This document shows positions 8,701 to 17,060 of a stretch of DNA of 64,000 nt, one piece after another. Within the stretch, counting starts at the first letter, position 1; the number at the start of each line of letters is the position of its first letter. The DNA lies in assembly GCA_964446835.1 (NCBI GenBank), contig CAYUQT010000033.1, positions 1-64,000 of the forward strand. The letters run 5' to 3'. The translations under genes and the position numbers were made by a program. This DNA comes from CAYUQT01 sp964446835. Its GTDB lineage: Bacteria; Planctomycetota; Phycisphaerae; UBA1845; JAFGLZ01. The notes beneath the pieces were generated by a model. The model was given only the letters and a program-made list of their open reading frames with translations. It made no database searches and was not told the origin of the DNA.

Positions 8701-9574
8701 CCGTTCTGGTGCAGCCGCGAGATCGCGCATAGGCCTCGTTGGTCGCCACATACCGCGACTCCGCGTCCTTCATCCAGGCGAAATCCGGAATATTGTCCAG
8801 GATGGCGCTTCGAAGCGATTCGCTGCGGCGCAACGCCTCTTCCGCCCGTTTCCGTTCCTCAATCTCTCCGGCCAATGCCCGATTGGCCGACAGTATCTCT
8901 CTCAGCGAAAGCACCACGTGAATCATGAGCAGGACGACCAGCGCGATGGACACATACTTGGCCCGATCGAGAATGGTCTGTTGATCCTGCTGTGCCTGCT
9001 CCATGTAGGCACCGGTGCCGATGTAGCAGTCCAGTTCGGGAATACCCATTACGAACGCGAGTTTCTCCTGAAAGTCTTTCGAGCCGGGCGGATGATAGAA
9101 GTAATTGACGAACCCACCGTCCGGATAGGATTTCGCACTGCGAATCAGCGCCTGAATGATGTACGTGCCGTGCCCATCGTGCAGCTCCCACTGATTGGTC
9201 ATCTCCCTGTTCGGATCATACGGCTGAACCAGCATCGTTCCGTCGTACGCACTCATGAACATGTAGTTCTTGCCGTGTTCATCCTCATACGTCATCCGGC
9301 GCACCAGATCTCGTACCTGTTGCATTCCCTCCTGTTTCGAGAGCTGACCCGTTCTGACCTTCGCCACCAACGGTTCCACGCTGTTTCTGGCCATCTTGAC
9401 CATCGTGCTCAGATGCGCCCTTCGCTGATGCTCCGCCTTGTCCAGGAATTGGGCTGTGGAGCGGCTGAAGAGCAACAGGAAAGCCAGAACAACAACGATG
9501 GAAGCCGCGAGGATGCGAACGAAGGGCTTCCGATATGTCCGCGGCGAGTGATGAACCAAGGTAGCATCAGCCAT
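5741..9574 (-). CDS. sCache/multi-PAS hybrid sensor histidine kinase
   Basis: About 1,277 residues. A GTG at 9583 is in frame but overlaps the Shine-Dalgarno GGAG, which sits 8 nt before the ATG at 9574, so I chose the ATG. Order: transmembrane helix about 20-40; periplasmic sCache_2-type domain (about 50-195, with KNYMFMSAYDG and the FVNYFYHPPGS region); second helix about 205-225; five PAS/PAC units; HisKA with GGIAHDFNNLL (H909); HATPase with N-, G1- and G2-box motifs (DTGCGM, GRGLGLAAV); and a C-terminal receiver with D1203 in LDLTMPRMDG. Related sCache domains bind small organic ligands. The internal receiver suggests a phosphorelay, and no cognate regulator is adjacent. It converges with the GMC gene, leaving 80 bp. 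Confidence 0.92.
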   Translation of the reverse strand: MADATLVHHSPRTYRKPFVRILAASIVVVLAFLLLFSRSTAQFLDKAEHQRRAHLSTMVKMARNSVEPLVAKVRTGQLSKQEGMQQVRDLVRRMTYEDEHGKNYMFMSAYDGTMLVQPYDPNREMTNQWELHDGHGTYIIQALIRSAKSYPDGGFVNYFYHPPGSKDFQEKLAFVMGIPELDCYIGTGAYMEQAQQDQQTILDRAKYVSIALVVLLMIHVVLSLREILSANRALAGEIEERKRAEEALRRSESLRSAILDNIPDFAWMKDAESRYVATNEAYARSRGCTRTELIGKSDFDLWPRETAEVFKTQDAEILRTGQPLHIEEKVVDHAGHTRWYQTTKTSIRDSQGQIIGTVGIARDITEHRLVDQRVRESEEQLRRILEASPLAIGWSNAQGIIEFCNRKFYSLFGYSTEELPNLEQWFLRIYPDPIYREEMKKYWDGLVERARTQNTDIGPGEADVTCKDGTVRRVEILGTLVGDRALVFFEDITERKRTEEALRESEERFREVFAKSADSIALLDEGRCIECNDATVRLYGASSKEELIAIAPEELAAERQPCGRLSSEMAREEMDLACRKGSHQFEWLARRKDGSEFTVEVRLTAIHLGGRTILHSLSRDITERKRAEEALRQEKGFSEATIDGLPGIFYVFDESGRLLRWNRQFEVVSGVPAEEMLYRLPTDFFETARDKALIQEAFRKCLLEGEALVEADLFTRQAQRIPYLFRGVRARLGDKDHVLGLAVDITDRKRAEEALARNEERFRLLAENSRDIIYRMSLPDGRYEYISPAVTTISGHSPEEFYANPLLIQEIVHPAWRDYVDTQKRNMLVGEVPPTYEFQIVHRSGEVRWVYQRNVLLRDAAGKPVALQGLVTDVTEQKRAEEEQRRRDEQIRHTQKLESLGILAGGIAHDFNNLLMAILGHADLALQDLSPVSPVRENLDAIEKASRRAAELCRQMLAYSGKGRFVVQPIDLGEVVREMAHMLDVSISKKAVLKYNLAPDLPTVEADASQMRQIIMNLIVNASEAIGDKSGVISVSTGAVRMDREDHSEAWLNEPLPEGLYVCLEVVDTGCGMDEQTRLRIFDPFFTTKFTGRGLGLAAVLGIVRGHKGAIRVSSEPGKGTTFKVLLPASAKPVESLSNDTGRPSSWRGSGTVLLVDDEETVRSLGKVMLERLGFRAMTAGDGHEALELFRNHKDEIVCVILDLTMPRMDGAETFRELRRLRPDVRVIMSSGYNEQEVSQQFVGKGLAGFIQKPYQLKTMAEKIREVLARGPGPDVP

Positions 9575-10158
9575 CCCAGGCACTCCAACTCTTCAGTGAA
9601 GAGACACTCAGAAGTCGCGACGTCAAAGCCGTGCCGAACCGCGCCATGGCCACCGACAGGGCTCCAGAAAGGCCTCGGAGACTCACAACAGATTCTTCGC
9701 CGATGCGAGGTGCATGAGTTGTATACAGCGCACAGAGAGTACGCACACCCCGCCGGTCAGCCGCCGGCGGAATACTCTGATGTTCGCCGCTCGGAAGAAC
9801 GTCCCTCACGACACCCGAAACCAGGTGAGGCTCCGGGCGCCCAGAGCAGCATCAGAGCATTTCGGCCACACAAGTCGCCCGCCGTCTTCAATCTAATGAT
9901 ACCGAAACACGCCCTGGCCCGACTACACTCACAGGCGAAAGTACTCGAGCCCTGCCACGCCCCGAGCCTCCGACCATGGACTCTCCGCGCCACCCGCACC
10001 CTGCCGAAATCAGCATGCCACTCCAAGCACCGTCGTCTCGCCCACATTCTCTGCTACACGGTCCCGTACTGCCTTGCGTTCGGCCGCTTGCCGAATAACC
10101 ATACGGTTGCGCTGAATGCCGCCCTGGCCCTCGGTGCAAGCATGAAGGAGCGAACATC
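9575..10158. other. Divergent intergenic region, 584 bp
   Basis: No convincing gene. It must hold the promoters of the hybrid kinase (leftwards) and the beta-propeller gene (rightwards). The only clear structure is the palindrome at 9589-9603. Confidence 0.5.
9589..9603. promoter_or_regulatory. Perfect 15-bp palindrome just upstream of the hybrid-kinase start
   Basis: CTCTTCA-G-TGAAGAG, 7-bp arms around one base, lies 15 bases upstream of the kinase ATG at 9574. In the mRNA it would form a small hairpin directly upstream of the GGAG ribosome site, or as DNA it could be an operator. The role is inferred from position only. Confidence 0.3.
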
Positions 10159-11817
10159 ATGTGGGTGACCGGAAGAATCGGGATCGGAACAGGCATGCTC
10201 CTCTCAGTCATGTCCTCCCTATCGCATGTGGACGCCGCAGAGAAGGGCAGCCTGGACGCCGAAATGAACGCCGGGCATTGGCAGTTGTTCATTGATGATT
10301 TCGCCATTGCCCGAGGCACGGGGCTGGACCGCGTCATCCATCATCCGAAGCCCATGGGCGTTGTCATCCCCGCCGACAAACCCTGGGAGACCTTTGGCAC
10401 GGCCCCCGTCTTCTTCGCACGGCGCGACGACGGCAGTTTCTTCGGCCTCTACAACGCGTACTGGTGGGATACGACGCCTGAGGCGAAGATCAATCGCGAC
10501 CGGGCCCATGACTTCAAGTCCGTGCTGGCCTATGCCACGAGTGCCGATGGTATCCACTGGAACAAGCCGAATCTGGGACTGATCGACGCGCCGGCGGGCG
10601 TCGATTGGGACAAATTCCCGCCCTTCCCTTCGCCCAAAGGTAACACGAGAGAGAACAACCTGGGCGTGCCGTTTCGAGTGTGGGACCTCGGGCAACATGG
10701 CAACGTTGCCGATCCGGCCCGGCGCTACGCAATTTACGCCAACGACCGAGGCTACTTCGCCGCACAGATTCCAGATTTCCTGAAGGACCCCAAGTGGAAG
10801 GAGAAGCTGGCAGACTCCGGTGGAACGTTCAGTCCGCGCGGTCATTCGCTTCACTACTGGGACAACCTGAACGCCGAATGGGTCGGCATCGTTCAGAATG
10901 CAGTGCCACACTGGCTGCCCGGTCGTGAGGTGGCGCGGTTCGCAAGCAAGGACCTCGCCCGCTGGACCTCGGACATCGCCCTGGCCGCCGATCCTGCCGA
11001 CTCTCACGCTCCCCAGTGCTATGACGAGCCCATGGGCATGATCCCCTTCTGTGATGAAGGTGTGGTCATCGGGCTCTTGAGCTGGTTCCATTCCGACCGA
11101 ACCCACCCCGATGGCGGCCCCGTGCTCAAGACTTCGGAAGAGCATCCCTACGTCTGGCCATGGGCTCGAAAGGGCACCAATGACATGCGCGTCACCGTCA
11201 GTCGCGACGGCGGGCGCACATGGGATCGCACCGCCAGCCGCGAAGCGTGGATCCCGCACGGAACCGAAGAAGACGCCTACGACCGTCTCGTCATCGGCAG
11301 CACACCCCCTGTACGCGTCGGGCTGGAGGATTGGTTTTACGTGAATGCCACCAACGGCAACCACCTCGTCATCCGCAACAACGTCGAACAGATGCCCTAC
11401 TATCGCAACCGTGTTGTGACCCACATGACGGCCCTCTATGTGCAGAAGCATCACCGCTATGTGAGCCTGCGGGCCCATAATCAGCCGGAGGTGCTCATCA
11501 CCAGACCCTTCACCGTCACGGGCGAATCCCTACAACTGAACATCGATGCCAGCCGCGGAATGGCCAGGGTCGGCATCGCCACCTACGCCCCCGTGCCCTC
11601 ACTGGGAGGCGCCGCGATGACAACCGCCCCACACATGCTCGAGCAGAACATGGTGGCCGGCTTCGGCCCGAACGACTGCGAACCCATCACGACCGACAGT
11701 ATCGAGCACACGGTCCGGTTCAAACAGGGAACCGGCCTGAAATCACTGATGGGGCGCAAGGTCGTGCTGTTCATCCATCTGCTCGACGCCGATCTGTACG
11801 GCTTTCGTCTCTGGTGA
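10159..11817 (+). CDS. Exported beta-propeller protein, GH43/GH32-like
   Basis: 552 residues, with AAGGAG 8 nt before the ATG. The leader has a hydrophobic stretch ending near VDAAEKG, a standard signal peptide. The mature protein begins with a FIDDFAIA segment and repeated Tyr-Ala-Thr-Ser-x-Asp-Gly-x-x-Trp blades, plus one Asp-box (SRDGGRTWDRT). This is the pattern of the five-bladed propeller proteins of the GH43/GH32 superfamily, common in multiple copies in planctomycetes. The gene at 30063-31616 is a paralogue with the same YATSADGxxW motif. I cannot identify a catalytic triad by eye, so enzymatic activity is unproven. A polysaccharide substrate is inferred. Confidence 0.75.
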   Translation: MWVTGRIGIGTGMLLSVMSSLSHVDAAEKGSLDAEMNAGHWQLFIDDFAIARGTGLDRVIHHPKPMGVVIPADKPWETFGTAPVFFARRDDGSFFGLYNAYWWDTTPEAKINRDRAHDFKSVLAYATSADGIHWNKPNLGLIDAPAGVDWDKFPPFPSPKGNTRENNLGVPFRVWDLGQHGNVADPARRYAIYANDRGYFAAQIPDFLKDPKWKEKLADSGGTFSPRGHSLHYWDNLNAEWVGIVQNAVPHWLPGREVARFASKDLARWTSDIALAADPADSHAPQCYDEPMGMIPFCDEGVVIGLLSWFHSDRTHPDGGPVLKTSEEHPYVWPWARKGTNDMRVTVSRDGGRTWDRTASREAWIPHGTEEDAYDRLVIGSTPPVRVGLEDWFYVNATNGNHLVIRNNVEQMPYYRNRVVTHMTALYVQKHHRYVSLRAHNQPEVLITRPFTVTGESLQLNIDASRGMARVGIATYAPVPSLGGAAMTTAPHMLEQNMVAGFGPNDCEPITTDSIEHTVRFKQGTGLKSLMGRKVVLFIHLLDADLYGFRLW

Positions 11818-11885
11818 CAGAACACACGACCGCCTGTCGCCTCAGGCATCCGGCCCCGCGACCGACCCCGGCCGCCGTTACCGCC

Positions 11886-13667
11886 TCACCACAAATCGCC
11901 GGAAAGGTCCCTGCCGACCGTCTTCGACTGCAACTGCAGGCCAAACAGCGACGCCGCCGTCACACCAAGATCGGAAATCCGGGCCTCACGATCCGACACC
12001 TTCGGCACCCCGCGAGGATCCCTGATCGCCATCACGATAGGCTGCGTGTCCAGCGAACCGTGCCCCCCGGGAAATGCATAGAGCGGACCGATGAACAGAT
12101 CGTTGGGCAATGTGATGCCGAGGTTTCCGAGCCCCGTGCCGTACACCGGCATCTCCCAGCCGTTCCGGCCGAGCAGGATCAGGTCCGGCCACACCATCGT
12201 CCGCTCGGCGTCTGTCTCGACGAACCACCGGTGATACAGCTCTCCCGGCAGACATATGCCGGGCTTGCCGGCCTTCATCTCCGCACGGTCGATCACGAGC
12301 CACGGACACTCTGATTCGCCCGTCTCGGGATTGATCGCCCGGTGAGCCTCCAGAACCGCTTTCGCTTGCGGCACCAGCTCCTTCCCGAACCGCCAGTAGA
12401 CGAGCGACAGGCTTGAGGCCCCGAACGGCGTGACCGTCTCACGCGTGCCGAACCCGGCATCAAGAATCAGTTGATAGTAATCCGTCGCCGCGCACAGCTC
12501 TTCGTGCCGTGTCATTTCAGGACCGCGCAGGTGAGTGATCATGCCGTGATCGCTCAAGAGGATGACGGTCGTATTCGTCAGAGCCCCCTGGGCCTGCAGC
12601 CCGGCCATCAACCGTCCGAACTCATGGTCGGTATCACGAATAGAATCAAGCATCGGTTCCACAAACAGCCGCGGATTGGCACCGGCTACCACCGAGTAGA
12701 GCGGATTATCACAGCAGCCCCATTTCTTCCAGATTGCCGACTCGGCCGTCTGGCGACTCGACGGATCCCATCCCGCCCCCAAGGCATGTCCGCTGTCATC
12801 CACCTGGGCCAGAAGAATATAGGCAAGATCCGGTTTCTCCCTCCGAAAGACGGCCAGAGCAGCATCCACGACCCAGACGTCAGCCGGGAATTGTTCGGGA
12901 CTGGTGTGCATCGCCATCGACACAAGCCCCAACTGCTGATCGAGAGCCTCCGGATCACACCATGCATCGGTATCCGTCGGCGGATCGCAGTAGCTGTGGA
13001 ACTGGGGTTGCGGGACATAGCGGGGATGGTTTTCCCCGGTGACGATGTGATCGACCACGCCCTCATCGCGGAACATCTCGGCAACCCACGCTTTCCCCGA
13101 AATGAACGCCGTCGTTGAGCGAGGACGCGCCCGTTTCCACGCGTGGAAGATCGTATCGACCGGGGTGCCATCTTCGTCACGCGTCATCGCCAGCGATATC
13201 GGCGTGGTCACGGGCTTGCCGTCGGCCTCCCAACCCAGGAGTTGCACACTGACACTGACGATGCCGGTCTGTCCGCTGTTCGTCCCCGCCAGCGCATTCA
13301 GATGGTTCATATCGGTCGCTGCGGGAAGGTTATCTTTGGCCTCCGGATACCACACGGACTGGGCCAGGAAGCGTCGAACGTTCGGCATGAGCCAGTCACC
13401 CTCGCATCCGAACCCCGTTCCCTGAGCATTCAATTCCAGGTAAGCCGGATGGAGTGCATCAATGGCCACGAAGAGGAGTCTCCTCTTGCCGCCACCCGCA
13501 GCCGCCTCGGCGGCAGCCTGCGCCGCGTACCCCCTGCACGGAAGCCAGCCTCCCAGCGTCAGGCCGCCGATGCCGCCACCCGCCGATCGAATGAACCGGC
13601 GCCGAGACACGCAGCCTTTCCGAATCCCTCCAATACCCCCTGACGAACCACCGTTCATACTCGCCAT
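11886..13667 (-). CDS. TAT-exported AlkP-superfamily phosphodiesterase-like enzyme
   Basis: 593 residues, GGAGGA 7 nt before the ATG. The leader has a twin-arginine motif (SRRRFIRSAGGG) followed by a glycine-rich hydrophobic segment, so a folded, metal-loaded protein is probably exported. The fold is the alkaline phosphatase superfamily, type I phosphodiesterase branch: FVAIDALHP with the first metal Asp, a Thr/Ser-rich NHLNALAGTNSGQTG nucleophile region, VDDSGHALG and LLSDHGM. The sulfatase Cys/Ser-x-Pro-x-Arg motif is absent, so this is not a sulfatase. It may act on phosphodiesters or phosphonates in the periplasm. It converges with the propeller gene, with only 68 bp between. Confidence 0.82.
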   Translation of the reverse strand: MASMNGGSSGGIGGIRKGCVSRRRFIRSAGGGIGGLTLGGWLPCRGYAAQAAAEAAAGGGKRRLLFVAIDALHPAYLELNAQGTGFGCEGDWLMPNVRRFLAQSVWYPEAKDNLPAATDMNHLNALAGTNSGQTGIVSVSVQLLGWEADGKPVTTPISLAMTRDEDGTPVDTIFHAWKRARPRSTTAFISGKAWVAEMFRDEGVVDHIVTGENHPRYVPQPQFHSYCDPPTDTDAWCDPEALDQQLGLVSMAMHTSPEQFPADVWVVDAALAVFRREKPDLAYILLAQVDDSGHALGAGWDPSSRQTAESAIWKKWGCCDNPLYSVVAGANPRLFVEPMLDSIRDTDHEFGRLMAGLQAQGALTNTTVILLSDHGMITHLRGPEMTRHEELCAATDYYQLILDAGFGTRETVTPFGASSLSLVYWRFGKELVPQAKAVLEAHRAINPETGESECPWLVIDRAEMKAGKPGICLPGELYHRWFVETDAERTMVWPDLILLGRNGWEMPVYGTGLGNLGITLPNDLFIGPLYAFPGGHGSLDTQPIVMAIRDPRGVPKVSDREARISDLGVTAASLFGLQLQSKTVGRDLSGDLW

Positions 13668-14011
13668 GAATCGTTCCTCCGAATCTCCTTGTATTCACCA
13701 TGCCCCCACACTCGCCGTTGGAGACATCTCCGATGACCGCCGTTCATGGGCACAGTGGCGGGCGGGCTGGATGTGGTTACACCGGAACGGAGAAAAACAT
13801 GCTGAAGCAGCATTTCCAGCAGATACCCATGTAACCAGACCGGCACTCCGCACCACTGATCATGCGGAAGGTGGCTCTGTGGTGGTCGCCGCGCTCGAGG
13901 ATCCGATAAGACCGAGCTTCCGACAGAATCGGAGGCCGCCTCTGGACGTTTCACCGGCGGAAGGGTTACGCTTCAGGCAGTCGGGAAGCTTCTGGGGGAG
14001 GTTCGAGCGGC
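13668..14011. other. Divergent intergenic region, 344 bp
   Basis: Contains the leftward promoter for the AlkP-type gene and the rightward promoter for the first ECF operon. I see no clear -35/-10 pair, no terminator and no conserved ECF GGAAC...GTC pair at proper spacing. No coding sequence is supported. Confidence 0.45.
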
Positions 14012-14629
14012 ATGGCCGGTGGTTTGACATTGGCTGTGATTCCGCGGCACCACGGTGCGTGGGTGGACGAGCCAGCACTGAACCTGAACGATGCCCGCGA
14101 CATCCGCAGCAGCCTTCTGGGCGATGGCGAGGCCTATGCGAGGCTCGTCCGGCGATACCAGGAATCCATCGCCAGGTATTTATGGCGGTTCAGCCGGGAC
14201 GCCGCAGTACACGAGCAGTTGCTCCAGGATGTCTTTGTGGAAGCGTACTTCAGCCTGCGAACCTATGCCGACCGTGCCCCGTTCGAGCACTGGCTCAAAC
14301 GCATCGCCACGCGAACGGGCTACCGATTTTGGAAGAGGCGAAGACACCTGGAGGCAAGACGGATCAGCTCTCTTGAGGATGGTCCCGCCCCCCTCGCGAA
14401 AGCAGATCAGACTGCAGACGCCCAGGAGGCCGCCCAATCGGTCCATGCGGTGTTGAGCCGGTTGCCCCCTCGCGATCGTCTGGTTCTGACCCTGATGTAT
14501 TTCGAAGAGCAGTCCGTTGAGCAGATCGCCTCGTTGACCGGCTGGACGCGCACCATGGTGAAGGTTCAGGCCTTCCGGGCCCGAGGCAGGCTCCGGAAGC
14601 TGCTCCGACAAGAGGAGTGCCCATCATGA
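14012..14629 (+). CDS. ECF sigma factor (CnrH-like position)
   Basis: 205 residues, with GGGGGAGG 10 nt upstream of the ATG. Sigma-70 region 2 spans about 40-110 (YARLVRRYQESIARYLWRF, then a QDVFVEAYFSL helix), and region 4 about 148-198 (LPPRDRLVLTLMYFEEQS, then an HTH running to RARGRLRKLL). There is no region 1 or 3, the ECF layout. The stop overlaps the next gene's ATG (ATGA), and that gene overlaps the third in the same way, so the three are translationally coupled. Downstream partners are a small single-pass membrane protein and a membrane-anchored helical protein, the arrangement of the CnrH-CnrY-CnrX metal-response system. The signal here is unknown. Confidence 0.92.
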   Translation: MAGGLTLAVIPRHHGAWVDEPALNLNDARDIRSSLLGDGEAYARLVRRYQESIARYLWRFSRDAAVHEQLLQDVFVEAYFSLRTYADRAPFEHWLKRIATRTGYRFWKRRRHLEARRISSLEDGPAPLAKADQTADAQEAAQSVHAVLSRLPPRDRLVLTLMYFEEQSVEQIASLTGWTRTMVKVQAFRARGRLRKLLRQEECPS

Positions 14630-14880
14630 ACGAGGAAGAACGTTTCGGCAGACTGGTTCGAGCGGCGAGAATGGAATCCGTCCCGAAGGTCAATGTCTGC
14701 GAGCCGGTCATGAGGCGTCTGCAGACGCCTGCCGTCCAGCACACCGACCCCCTCGGCCTGATCACAGCCCTGTCCGCAGCCGCTGCCGTTGTCGTCGTGG
14801 CATGGGCGGCACACGCCTGGCAAACCTGGCAGGATCCGATTACGGGCCTTCTCTGTATGGCCAACATGGTGATGCCATGA
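14626..14880 (+). CDS. Small single-pass membrane protein, probable anti-sigma factor (CnrY-like)
   Basis: 84 residues. The ATG at 14626 overlaps the sigma stop and has AGAGGAG upstream. About 43 cytosolic residues, amphipathic and charged, precede one transmembrane helix (about 44-67), leaving a short periplasmic end. This size and topology match CnrY-type anti-sigma factors, which clamp the sigma factor with a short cytosolic segment. Sequence similarity is not obvious by eye, so the call rests on position, coupling and topology. There is no zinc-binding anti-sigma domain. Confidence 0.65.
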   Translation: MNEEERFGRLVRAARMESVPKVNVCEPVMRRLQTPAVQHTDPLGLITALSAAAAVVVVAWAAHAWQTWQDPITGLLCMANMVMP

Positions 14881-15362
14881 CCGACCTTCATCTTCAGTCC
14901 GACGCAACACAGCCTCTTCCATGGGCTCCCCCCGGTCGTCGCCGATGGCTGACGGTACTCTTCTCGGCGATCCTGCTCCTGTGCGGGGGCGCCATCGGAT
15001 CAGGCGTAACGGTATTGATCGTCCTGAAGCAAGTGCAGAACCGACTTCATCATCCCGAGAAGATCCCCGGTGAGGTCGCTGCCCATCTCCGACGACTTCT
15101 CGGCCTGTCGGATGAACAGACCCAGCGGGTGGAAACCCTCCTCCAGGCCCGCCGGGCGGAGATCTACAAGATCCGGCGGGAGTTTCAGCCTCGTCTTGAG
15201 AACCAGATCGACCAAGCCCAGCGGGAGGTGGCCGCCGTGCTCACCCCCCCGCAGGCCGAACTCTGGGGCAAATGGGTCGAGGACAAGCGGAAAGCGTGGT
15301 TGCCTCCGATTCCCAGCACGTTTGAGGTGCCGACGACTCGCCCTTCCCGCAGCATTCCGTGA
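14877..15362 (+). CDS. Membrane-anchored CnrX/ZraP/Spy-like periplasmic sensor
   Basis: 161 residues starting at the ATG that overlaps the preceding stop; a longer upstream frame would run through the anti-sigma gene and is not credible. A transmembrane anchor at about 23-46 is followed by a helical periplasmic domain with GLSDEQTQRVETLL, a central charged helix and LTPPQAELW. These are the paired LTxxQ-like turns of the CnrX/ZraP/Spy family. In CnrYXH, this component senses periplasmic metal and relieves anti-sigma inhibition. No His/Met-rich metal site stands out, so the ligand could be something else, such as misfolded protein or envelope stress. Confidence 0.7.
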   Translation: MTDLHLQSDATQPLPWAPPGRRRWLTVLFSAILLLCGGAIGSGVTVLIVLKQVQNRLHHPEKIPGEVAAHLRRLLGLSDEQTQRVETLLQARRAEIYKIRREFQPRLENQIDQAQREVAAVLTPPQAELWGKWVEDKRKAWLPPIPSTFEVPTTRPSRSIP

Positions 15363-15386
15363 GCGGACTCCGGACGCACGCGTCAC

Positions 15387-16334
15387 TCACCATTCTGCCT
15401 CTTCCGGGTTCAGCAGTTGCTTCAACCGGCGCTCGATGAGGTTGGGCTTGTCCTTGGCCCGCTTCTCCAGCGAAGCGGTCACCTCATCCAGCCGTTGCTT
15501 CAGGTCCTTCATGTCCGCCTGCCTCAGCTCCATGCGCGTGTCGAACTGCCGCCCAAGGACCTCGCGGATCTGCTTGACAAGTTCCTCGCGCCGAGGAGGC
15601 TCCGTCGTTCGACGATACTGCTCAACCAGGCTGATCGCCTGGTCGGTCAACTGCTCGTCCGTCTTCAGCAACATCGCGCGTCGTGGGTCCACGGAACGCA
15701 GAACGTCCCTCGCCGGCATCGCCGATACGCTGTGCGACACAACCGGCGGCAGAACGGGGCCGGGCGAAGTTCGAGGCAAGCCGGTCGGCAAAGGAACCGT
15801 GCGCGGCAATTCCCGTTCGAACTGCGCCGGGGATTCGCTACGAAGACGAACCAGACGGTCGAACAACTCCGGCTTGTCCTGTCGAATCCGTTCGAGAACC
15901 GCGTCAACCGGCACGGATAGCGTGGGTGTCGCGCCACGTTCCCAAATCTCACCGGCCGAGCGAGCCTGTGCCCCCCTGGAACCCACCCGAAGCTGAACCA
16001 GTCGCTGCTCCAGACGCTCCATCTCCTGGGTCAATTCACGGTACTCCGGTTGATCTCCCTTCCGCTGCTCGATCAACTCCATCCGTCGGTGCTGCACGTC
16101 CGCAAGTCTGCAGCGCAGATCCTCCACTTCGCGCTGGGGAGCCGCTCCCATTGCGCCCGGGGAGGCCCCGCGCACACCCATCTCGCCTGCCGGAGGACAA
16201 GGAACCCTCGCAGCGCCCTGCGGAGGTGGCGGTGGAGGTGTCGGAGCGGGGGGCGGCGGCTGCTGACCCCAGGCCAGGGCTACCCACGCCAGAAAGAGCA
16301 CAGCGCTCGACAGCACGAACGATTGGCTAGGCAT
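15387..16334 (-). CDS. Exported proline-rich coiled-coil protein, third gene of second ECF operon
   Basis: 315 residues, no recognised family. A signal peptide (about 1-23, ending AWGQQ) leads into a run of prolines (about 25-40). Next come coiled-coil helices rich in Arg, Glu and Leu (about 70-125), a proline-rich linker, and a C-terminal helical half with many Leu/Arg/Glu heptads (about 205-315). It overlaps the preceding anti-sigma-like gene by 8 bp and is the last gene of the unit. By analogy with the facing operon it may be the periplasmic sensor or a modulator of the anti-sigma protein; this is inference from position. Its 3' end lies 24 bp from that of the opposing operon. Confidence 0.65.
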   Translation of the reverse strand: MPSQSFVLSSAVLFLAWVALAWGQQPPPPAPTPPPPPPQGAARVPCPPAGEMGVRGASPGAMGAAPQREVEDLRCRLADVQHRRMELIEQRKGDQPEYRELTQEMERLEQRLVQLRVGSRGAQARSAGEIWERGATPTLSVPVDAVLERIRQDKPELFDRLVRLRSESPAQFERELPRTVPLPTGLPRTSPGPVLPPVVSHSVSAMPARDVLRSVDPRRAMLLKTDEQLTDQAISLVEQYRRTTEPPRREELVKQIREVLGRQFDTRMELRQADMKDLKQRLDEVTASLEKRAKDKPNLIERRLKQLLNPEEAEW

Positions 16335-17028
16335 GACGATTCTCCTTCACAGCAAAATAGTACTGCGATGAGCCGGGGACAGGAGCGGCCGGACTCAGCA
16401 GGCCGTCCTCTTCCTGAAGCGTCTCTTCGATCCGACGTCGAAGGCGCTCGTACTCCTTGGATACGTCCGTGGCGCCCTGGACACCCGACCGTAAGGAGCG
16501 GATGTCTCGCCGAAGCCCGGCTATCTGATCATCCGGCAAGTCCTGCCAGTCGGACTCCTGCTGCATCCGAATCACGATTCGCCGGATCTCCCGCCGCTCA
16601 TCCTCGCTGAGGCACATGGCCGCGGATTGCGACGCAGAGGCGGGCGAGTCGACAGACGTTTTGACCTCCGGCATCGTCGAGTGAAACGAGCGGGCCATGA
16701 TGATGACCACCAGCCCCGCCGCCGAAACGAAAGCCGCAACCCCCATGATCCGGCGATGCGTCCTTCGCCTTCTCAGCGACAGGGCAATGGATGCCTGGGT
16801 GGTGTGAATCAGTGCATCCCCAGGCGCCTCGGCATCTCTTCGAGCAAGGTCCGTCAGATGCCTCATCGCCCGAACCTCGGCAACCGCCTGCACATCGTCG
16901 CGAAGGTGAGCCTCTACGGGCCCAACCCGATCGGCCGGCAGTTCATCGAAGGCATACCGGACCCAATCCGCCTTCACGCTCCCTTCCTCAGGGTCCCCGT
17001 CGGTCCGATCCACCAGATGGGGGTCCAT
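16327..17028 (-). CDS. Single-pass membrane anti-sigma-like protein with cysteine-less ZAS motif
   Basis: About 233 residues from the ATG at 17028, which has GGGGAG 7 nt upstream. ATG 17061, overlapping the sigma stop as TGATG, is an alternative. The N-terminus (FDELPADRVGPVEAHLRDD) has the shape of a zinc-dependent anti-sigma domain, but the usual H-x3-C-x2-C is H-L-R-D-D-V-Q-A here, so both cysteines are lost. A transmembrane helix follows (about 123-145). The periplasmic part is helical, with LSEDERREIRRIVIRMQQ resembling Spy/ZraP repeats. Thus one chain may combine anti-sigma and sensing functions. It sits between the sigma gene and the coiled-coil gene. Confidence 0.7.
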   Translation of the reverse strand: MDPHLVDRTDGDPEEGSVKADWVRYAFDELPADRVGPVEAHLRDDVQAVAEVRAMRHLTDLARRDAEAPGDALIHTTQASIALSLRRRRTHRRIMGVAAFVSAAGLVVIIMARSFHSTMPEVKTSVDSPASASQSAAMCLSEDERREIRRIVIRMQQESDWQDLPDDQIAGLRRDIRSLRSGVQGATDVSKEYERLRRRIEETLQEEDGLLSPAAPVPGSSQYYFAVKENRHA

Positions 17029-17060
17029 CGTCATACTCCCCAAATGCCTGCTGATCCGCA

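Noticed and set aside
5171..10168. A 1,665-codon open frame on the plus strand opposite the hybrid kinase
   Set aside because: It has no ribosome site, no recognisable domain and a biased Arg/Pro/Leu/His composition. It is the antisense frame of a GC-rich kinase gene whose domains are unmistakable on the minus strand.
11886..13667. Sulfatase
   Set aside because: The protein is in the AlkP superfamily, but the Cys/Ser-x-Pro-x-Arg maturation motif is absent. Phosphodiesterase-type motifs are present instead.
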